DNA of 64,000 bases. Origin: Aquanectria penicillioides. Lineage: Eukaryota; Ascomycota; Sordariomycetes; Hypocreales; Nectriaceae. Positions 57,107-64,000 of the stretch are shown here, in pieces (position 1 is the stretch's first letter; every line of letters starts with the position of its first letter). The stretch is taken from assembly GCA_003415625.1 (NCBI GenBank), contig PYIU01000007.1, forward strand, positions 3,038,001-3,102,000, read 5' to 3'. The notes beneath the pieces are model-generated. The model did no database searches. It was not told where the DNA came from and was given only the letters and a program-made list of their open reading frames with translations. A program made the translations under genes and the position numbers.

Positions 57107-60100
57107 TCACAATGTCTCAACAGTTTGCATCAGTTGATCGTGCTTTTCTCTCAGAGCATTGACCTCGGCCCTCAATTTTGAAAGAGATGCCTCTTTTTCT
57201 TGATTCCGCTCTCCGTTTGCCTTTGTGTCTCCATGAGGAGGCTGTATTGCCAGATCAATATCCCGCTTGATGCTTTGAAACGTTTTGATCAATATTTCTG
57301 TCATCTCCTTTCGTGCTTTGGTCATCAGGGTCTCCATGCTAGCCGAAATAGAAATTCCAAGATTTGGGAACAGCGTTCCGCCCTCAATATGGCCTTGCAC
57401 GATAGCCCTTTGACATGCAGCTTTGCCAGGACCTGGATAGACGGGGCCATTAGCATTTTGCATCGATAGGTTTGATAATTTGAGCCATGCTCGTTGTTTG
57501 ACTGAATTTGAAAATTAGCACGCACCACTTTGACTGCTTGCATTTCGATAGAACGGGATCATGTTTTTGAGAATGTAGGAGTTGTAATTAGAGTCTGATG
57601 CACACCGTCGAATATTTCTATGCAAAAATAAGTACACGTGCTCTTACTTGGCCATTTTATCGATCAGGATATACGAATTTCGACCACTTCATGGGCACTT
57701 ACCTCACTTCGCCAGCGAATGCCCTCTCTTGGCGGGAAATTTCATATTCAAGGTTCTGGATCCGAAAATCAATCGCCCTGCTCAATCCACCGACGTACTT
57801 GGATGCAACTACGGCTGTATTGGGGTAAGTTATTAGCACTGTCATTCAAGTGACAACTAGATCTCAATAGCTAACCTTGCAAAAGTTCTCTCAGTCCCAG
57901 AAGTGAGATCCTCATCCCATTCAGAAGAGCCGCAAACGTCTCGGGTATGTCCTCTTCGACTACTTCCCACTGGAAATCAAGTTCCATTCGCATTTTCCAG
58001 ATGATTTTGGCGTTCCAGTCCACATGGTCCTGGCCAGCAGTCGCGTGATTGCCGTTATTGAGACACCAGGCGTTGTATTGAGCTGTGATATCATATTCAG
58101 CAACTGAACCAGAACAATTGGTGGTTGTGGTAAGATTACTCCAATGCCACTGTGATCGTTTGTTAGCGTAAAAGCTACAGTATCCTTGATCGTCAGCTCT
58201 TACATTTTTCCATTTATTGCCTTCAGTAACTGCACTCGCTTCCCATTGTTCATCTCTCCTGTCTGTGATACAGTGTTTAGTCGACTATTTTGTATGTGCA
58301 GAATGTTCGTTGTGACCTACCAATGAGTTTCATGATTTGGTCCTGGAAGCACTTGTTGAAAGTTTGATGAAACTCCGAAACCAATGCGTGGATCTAATGC
58401 TATTAGCTTCAGGTCAGATGGGTAAGTTGATTTTCAATATCTACCTTCTGGCTGATATTTTCCAGAGCATCAGACACAAGCTCATGTGTCCCGTTTTCTT
58501 CTTCTGTTTGGTTGCTTTGGAAGCTTTCTGCCCATAAATCTAGAGAGTTGAGAAGAGATGGCAACTTTGACTGCAAAAAGTGTTTCGACTCTGCCATCCG
58601 CGCATCTGCCGTAATACTGTGACAAAAGCGACGAAGCTGCGGGATCTCACTTGCTTGAACGCGATCCATGTAACCCTTGGGGGTGTACTTCTGGTACATC
58701 AAGTTTGAGACACAAAACACATCAAGTGTCTTTCCTTCCATCTCTGATGAGTAAGCATTCTGTAACCCTTGCTTGACATGGTTATTTCTTGCCCCGATAA
58801 GCAAGAGTTGTTGCCTATATGATGTTACTTCAACTCAAGCATCAATTTTTAGGGCATGGTGGGCTTACTTCCACTTAGCAGCTTTCTTTCTCTCTCTGTC
58901 TCCAGAATCCTTGGCGCTGCTGATCTCATCATCAAGTTGCTTCATCACCTCCTCGGAAATTCTGTTGTTCAGACCACAAAACTCACTTCTAGCTCCTCTC
59001 ACATCAATTTCCTAGTGTCATGTCAGTCTATAAAAGCCATATCGATATTGCGTCTCTACCTCTGATCTGGTGCAAACCACGGCGAGTTTGAAATTGCTCG
59101 CTCCAATCTTTTCCCATTCCATCGGGGCATGGCGGGATATAACCATGAAGAGGGAGGACCTCAAAGATTGATCAGTTATGGCTCGGCCAATCTTGGCAAC
59201 AATGAATATGTTGTCGCATTTCAGAAGGTATTCTTGAGTTGCTTGAACTCTAGCCAAATTCGTGTCGTGGAGACCTAAAACTCGTTAGTCAGGATATGAA
59301 TATGTTGATCGTGGTTCGTACCAGGTAAATCGGCAAGCACAACGCCATTCTTCAAGACCTGAGATTCGAGATACACACTGCAAATTCCATCGTGTCAGCC
59401 ATTATGCGTTGCAGATCCAAAGGAGTGAAACGCCTACCGGATAATCTTCGTAAATGGCCAAAATTTGGCGTGCATGAACATTCTCGTCTTTTCGCAGCAT
59501 TCGTCTGCTGTTTGTGCTGTGGAAGTCCAAAACCCATTCGAGGCCCCACTAGGCCATTCTATTTGTTGGGTCCATTCAATCAGCTGAGTTATGATTCTAT
59601 CCGTTGCGCCATCTGACATGTCTCTGAGGTATGCCTCAGTTAGCTGCCTTTGGTGCTGAAATGCTGCCTGAAGAGCAGACCAGGCTTGTTCGGACTCTCT
59701 CTCATAACGCAGGAAGTCTCGTGCGGAAGTCTCGTCAGACTGCACTCCAGGCAAGTAGAGTTGCCTGTAGCTCCACACAAGTTCGCGAACTAGCTCCTGG
59801 ATTCCAGTTGCTGAGAGATACTCTACTTCTATTGTTATGGGCGCGGTATGTTCCGGTCTCTTTCTCCAGTATTCTGTCACGACAGAGGTGCATGCAGAAC
59901 CGATGTCTCCCTATGGTTGAAGAATTGTGTTAGAATAACTAGCCCAGTGAGTGGTAACAAATCCGGACAACCCACAGTCTTGGCAATACCTGTGGAGTGC
60001 AGGAGTGAGTTAATCAAGCTACTCTTGCCTATCAATCCAAGGTTAGCTAAATCATCATAACTAACCTTCACTCGTCCGTCATCTTACCTTCTCCAGAATC

Positions 60101-61402
60101 TCCGAGAACGGCAACTGTGCGTGTATCCGAACATTGGAATTTCTTTAAATCGCCTGCATCTTTTAGAAGCCTCTGCAAGCTGTGGTCTGATTTGAATAGC
60201 CCATGTTTTTCCACTTCATCTATAGCAATCCCAGCTTTCTTGGCGATATCCAATCCTTCTTGCATGGAAATTTGAAATGCAGGAGCGAAGAATGCATGGG
60301 AGGGCGCAGCCTCGTCATTGGCGTCATATGGGGCGTTTGTAGGCGGCGGCGGGGTAATATTTCTGAGGGGGTCGGAAATCGTCTCGACATCTCGGGAATC
60401 TGGCACTGGGTTCTCTTTCTTTGAGGAAGCTATGCGAGATGATGGAGTAGCTCTAACTCGGTGTGGAAAGGGAAGGGGAGGGGAGGCAGGGGCTTGCTGC
60501 GGACTTGTAGAGCCTATTCCAGTGGCTTTCGAGGGAGATCCGCGAGTATTCTCCGGTGGGCTGGAAGTAAAACTGAAATCAAATAAAGATGGAGACCGAG
60601 TAGGAGTAAACTGAAAAGAGAACGGTTTGTTTGAGGAATCATAGGCAGGTGCAGGTGAAACTTGAGGGCTTTGCCCACCGAAACGAAATCCACTCGAACT
60701 ACTGGACTTTTGGGGAGGAGTATGCGTTGTCTCTAGTGATGAAGATTTTCTTTGATGAGAGGAAGAAGAAAGTGGTTGTTGGCCGAAAGAAAACCCGCCA
60801 GGAGAAGATGTATTTGAGTGGCTCTCTTCAGAAGCCAACTTTGAAGATTGCTGGCCAGAAGAAAATATTCCAGCTGGTGATGCACTTGATGGTTCTGCCT
60901 GGGGAAGCAATCCCGAAGATTTCTGGCTAAAGGAGAAGCTGCCAGGTGAGGAACTATTTGATGGCCCTCCTTGAGACGTCTGTCGTGGTTGTTGGCCAAA
61001 GGAAAATCCACCAGCAGGAGATTTATCAGTACCGGGAGCTTGGGCGTGAGACAACAACCCCGGAGATTTCTGACCAAAGGAAAACCTGCCTAGGGATTCA
61101 TTTGATGTTCCTTCTTGGGGAAACAGCCCTGATGATTGTTGCCCAAATGAAAATCCACCAGCCGGGGGCGTGCTCGTTACTCTAGTGTGGGACGGAGAGG
61201 CTTGTGATTGCTGACCAAAATTGAATGTTGGCACACCAGTGGACTGAGAACTTGAGGGCCGACTTAGGGTGGAAAAGGAAAAATCACTTGTTCGAGGAGG
61301 GGATCGTGTCGTATCTGGATCGGATCGGCCAGATTTGCTGCCCTCATCCAAAGAGAGGGACCCGGATTGGAGGGACGGTGGGTGAGCCGAGGATGCAGAC
61401 AT
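57107..61402 (-). CDS. Dynamin-like / SLIP-GC-type GTPase with N-terminal FG-repeat domain and DUF7605-type C-terminus
   Basis: Thirteen exons (61402-60088, 60028-59976, 59910-59438, 59377-59322, 59274-59060, 59011-58869, 58814-58445, 58393-58321, 58262-58204, 58149-57876, 57814-57703, 57617-57526, 57432-57107) join in frame to 1186 aa. Residues about 39-280 are disordered, with FSFG/FG units about 24 residues apart (FG at 62, 86, 109, 135, 206, 241; degenerate ones between), like nucleoporin FG repeats. The GTPase domain follows: P-loop GDSGEGKS at 434-441 (split by intron 1), switch I GSACTSVVTEYW, G3 LADLPGLHD and G4-like VVCTRSEEID. The C-terminal half is helical, with the fungal block YNAWCLNNGNHATAG of DUF7605, and ends in a coiled coil (LRAEVNALREKHDQL). 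Intron 7 uses the acceptor GCATTAG, not the earlier AATAG, to keep frame. ATG at 61402 (CAAAATGTC) is preferred to one 12 codons upstream. Confidence 0.87.
60575..61288 (-). repeat. FG-repeat coding region, about 72-bp period
   Basis: Units of about 22-26 codons, each with an FSFGQQ/FSFGQK core followed by SSGLL/SPGLL and a Ser/Pro/Thr linker. About eight units are recognisable, two with FS in place of FG. Confidence 0.75.
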
Positions 61403-61978
61403 TTTGAAAAGATGAGCTAAATCAAGTTGCAGATGCAAGGGCTTTCGGGAAAGTCGACAGGAATCGACTGACCAAGGCGACTTAGTAAGAAACAGCTCCG
61501 AAGTGGTTATTGGTGAGTTGATGAGTAGAGCTCTCTACTTTGATTGCACCCTGTACTGGCCATTCGATAAAGGCAATGAAGTTTATCAGGACTTGATGGA
61601 GCAGATCGAGGGTTATTTAATTTTTCTCGTGTCTGCAGGTTGCCAAAGTGTATCCGATTATTTATGCACGTTGGTTCCTGTTCATCCACTTCAGTCTGCA
61701 CACAAATGCATGTTGGTGGCTGAGGCGTATCATGTGTGCTGCAGAAGGACAAATCCAGCCCTTCGTCCGACCTGCGAGGACCCAACAGGCTGGACAGCAT
61801 GGTGCAACGGCGCACTGAAGGAGCCCGCCCACCTCGAAAACGCGTCTTCTCACTGCTCCAAAGCCAGTAAATTTTGTAAGCGCCCGTTGTTGGTCCGGCT
61901 TGATGGTCGCAGTCTTGAGGGCCCCTTGTCCAAATTCGTCCCCAAAGCCGCGGAACACGCTCCCTGGTTCCGGGCGCC
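61403..61978. other. Intergenic region upstream of the FG-GTPase
   Basis: Frames of 187 codons (plus, 61503-62066) and 174 codons (minus, 61507-62031) overlap each other and the transporter remnant. They show no family features. Probably the promoter of the GTPase gene and the flank of the remnant. Confidence 0.45.
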
Positions 61979-63238
61979 TCAAACACGATCCCAAACACAG
62001 CTATTGGAGTCATTGTTCGGGCTGCAGGCACTCGACAAAAGCAATGTCAAGAGAAATGCCTTATGATAGAACCGCAGGCGACCTACACTAGCCGTGCCTC
62101 CATTCCCAGAGATCTCTAAACACAGAGCCGTCAGTCCTTCAGTGAACTCGGGGTCCTCTGTCCCAACAACTACCCCCCTGTCTATCACAACCACCATGTC
62201 CGCTTCCTCAAGGGTTTCTAGGCGATGGGCCACTGTAATCACCGTGCTGTCTGCCAGAACGTCCTTGATCACTCGTTGCACATCCTCATCAGTCTGCACA
62301 TCAACCCCACTAGTCGCCTCATCTAATAAAACCACCTTACTCTTGTGAAGCAGCGTCCACAAAAGTGCAAAGAGCTGATTTTTGACCATGAGAAAGTCCC
62401 ACGGCGTCCTGGTTGGCGTCAAGGCCGTCTCCACCTTCGCTAACCTTGTCTTGGTGATAGGGTCACGCCACAGTTATCGCAACCAGTCTTGATTATGTTG
62501 TTTAAGCTAAAAGGGGGAAAAAGGGGTGTCCCTTGGTGGATCATACTATGTCTTGTGTGCCTAGTATTTTAGGTGTGGAACCGGACTTTGGTGAATGCTG
62601 GGGCCGACATTCCGTTCCTTCCAATACCTTGTCCCACAACCCCACTCTTCGGAGAACCTAGACGACCACATATTCCAATCTTCTGCCCGGTTTTAATGCT
62701 CAAGCAAGCATCCGTTAAAACTGGCCCATCTCCAGGCCTATAGTAGGATTAGAAATCAATAATGTAATGATAAGGGGACATTGCATACGCATAGGCGGCA
62801 TTGAGTCCAACGATTTCCACTGAACCGCCTGAGGGCCAATCCTTTGGTGGAGATTGGTTCCCCTCTGGTTGGTTCTCATTCGCTCTATCCCTTACAAAAG
62901 GGCGCACTCTCGATGTTTCCATATCTGCCCATGAGCTCGCTACCCTTGAAAGGCTGTTGTTGAAGTTTATTAGGCTCAGCATTACTAAACCAATAGCTCC
63001 GCTGATACTAGTGCTTGTGAGCTTGACAGCCACCGAACCTGGAATCAAGTCAGCCGAATATCAAAGATCGTTGTGATCTGCCTACAAAGTCACGGGTCTT
63101 ATCAGCACAATCGAGACTCCTGCAACAAAAAGACCCATCACCAAATTCAACCATCTCTGAATGCAAAACAAGAGGTAGTAGGGCTTCTGAGAAAATGTGA
63201 TGGCCGGGTTGAGTGACGACAGCGAATGGATCCGTAGG
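61979..63238 (-). pseudogene. Decayed C-terminal fragment of an ABCC (MRP-type) transporter
   Basis: Pieces of the second half of an ABCC transporter follow in the right order on the minus strand: TFSQKPYYLLFCIQRWLNLV (63195-63130 region), ISGAIGLVMLSLINFNNSL with ASSWADMETS, WPSGGSVEIVGLNAAY, PGDGPVLTDACLSIKTGQKI, then KVVLLDEATSGVDVQTD (Walker B, from about 62340) and STVITVAHRLETLEEADMVV. The part before the second membrane domain is missing. Frames break between pieces. Walker A reads GRLGSPKSG instead of the usual GRTGSGKSS, with Pro before Lys, and the frame is lost just after it. The LSxGQ signature is replaced by DFLMVKNQ. This is a truncated, non-functional relic. Confidence 0.8.
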
Positions 63239-63764
63239 GCCGTTACATAGCGGTTATAGCGCAGTTAGGGGGTTCTTAGTTGTACGATTAATCTCTAGAT
63301 TAAGTCCTAGCTGTAGGGTGAGCCGCCTGTGCGTGGCCGTGTTCGTGTCGTGATAGTGGTCAATATGCTGCTTAGGCAGTTATAAGTTATTCATTATTCG
63401 ACTCGGAAGGAGTTTGGGCTTTCTCAAAGCCGTCGGTACCTCTGCGTCGGAAAATGTGTGTACAGCCACTTATAAGCAAGCACAGAAATAAGACAGAAGC
63501 AACATTCTTTTCCCACTTCCAAGCACTTCAACATTTTTGATGCCACAAGTGTCACATGAATCCACTATAAAATACAGGTCTTGTAAAGAACCTTTTCATC
63601 TCCACCCCTCCGCCACACTTTGGTTGCGACCATATTAAACCGGCTGGGCAAAGGTTTTAGTCATAAATATACCCAGGGGCTCCTGAGTATCCAGGTGCCC
63701 ATAGCAAGACTGTATACAAAAACCCATGTCCATTTTCAAACCACATTCCAACTAGGAGATCTTC
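63239..63764. other. Intergenic region at the right end
   Basis: 526 bp with no supported gene. Transporter homology stops abruptly at its left edge. Confidence 0.5.
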
Positions 63765-64000
63765 CTAGAGGTCAGCTTCGTAAATGGATCCGGGAATGTC
63801 CCTATACGACTCTATTTCGTCAAATGTCATTTTCAGAATATTAATTGCTTTGTCCAGCTCTTCATTGGTAGTTTTAAGGGAAACTACCAGTCGCAGTCGA
63901 CCAGCTCGCCCATAGGTTAAGAGCCCCTTTTGATACGCAAGCCTCGCAACGGCCAATGGCGTAGATGCAAAAGTGCCTACAGTCTGGTGAGGCTTTACCA
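63765..64000 (-). CDS. C-terminal end of an aminotransferase-like protein (partial)
   Basis: The frame is open from the window edge to TAG at 63767-63765, at least 78 codons. The visible part contains QTVGTFASTPLAVARLAY, GLLTYGRAGRLRLVVSLKTT and NEELDKAINILKMTFDEIES. A small-residue stretch, then RLRLVxxLxTTxEELDxAxxIL, is what the C-terminal domain of class III PLP aminotransferases looks like. The cofactor lysine and most of the protein lie outside the window, so the assignment is tentative and no substrate can be given. Confidence 0.5.
   Translation of the reverse strand, partial: VKPHQTVGTFASTPLAVARLAYQKGLLTYGRAGRLRLVVSLKTTNEELDKAINILKMTFDEIESYRDIPGSIYEADL

Noticed and set aside
61503..62066. 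187-codon plus-strand frame
   Set aside because: It is antisense to and overlaps the ABCC relic and shows no protein-family pattern.

Overview
The window is nuclear DNA of a filamentous ascomycete, most likely Pezizomycotina. The genes carry short introns (about 44-60 bp, a few longer) with CTAAC/CTGAC branch sites. There is a Zn2Cys6 transcription factor, a DUF7514 protein and a DUF7605-type GTPase, and a 25-kb retroelement block shows the extreme A+T/TpA bias expected of repeat-induced point mutation (RIP). I found no rRNA, convincing tRNA or CRISPR.

Layout. 1-417: 3' end of an unrecognised spliced gene. 1298-3061 (+): Baeyer-Villiger-type flavin monooxygenase. 3174-28003: one RIP-degraded LTR retrotransposon (about 12.4 kb) with a second copy of the same family (10300-22709, 12.4 kb) inserted inside it. 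Both insertions have 4-bp target duplications (GTAC and GTAT). 28218-29219 (-): short-chain dehydrogenase. 29729-30192 (-): Dabb (stress-responsive A/B barrel) protein. The monooxygenase, SDR and Dabb genes share GGCCGA-type promoter motifs and look like a small metabolic cluster split by the retroelement. 31586-32200: RS-rich protein with a glycine-zipper-like tail. 34826-36762: sphingosine-1-phosphate lyase. 39015-41180: DUF7514 protein. 44137-46268: sugar-porter-type MFS transporter.

48051-61402 is the most unusual stretch. It holds (i) a 976-aa single-exon reverse-transcriptase-related protein of the fungal rvt type, whose insertion between RT motifs carries a near-complete copy of the histone H3 N-terminal tail (H3 K4 to V35, 25 of 32 positions identical, both ARKS sites kept); (ii) a Zn2Cys6 factor with a GC-AG intron; (iii) an alpha-kinase with an N-terminal Stc1-like zinc finger; and (iv) a 13-exon dynamin-like/SLIP-GC-type GTPase with an N-terminal FSFG-repeat domain like that of nucleoporins. 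Several of these features point to the nucleus or chromatin; that they act together is only inference. A 341-bp MITE-like element lies between (iii) and (iv).

61979-63238 is a decayed ABCC transporter fragment. The window ends inside an aminotransferase-like gene on the minus strand. Spliced models were built by eye from GT/GC...AG sites, frame continuity and family motifs; no search was run.
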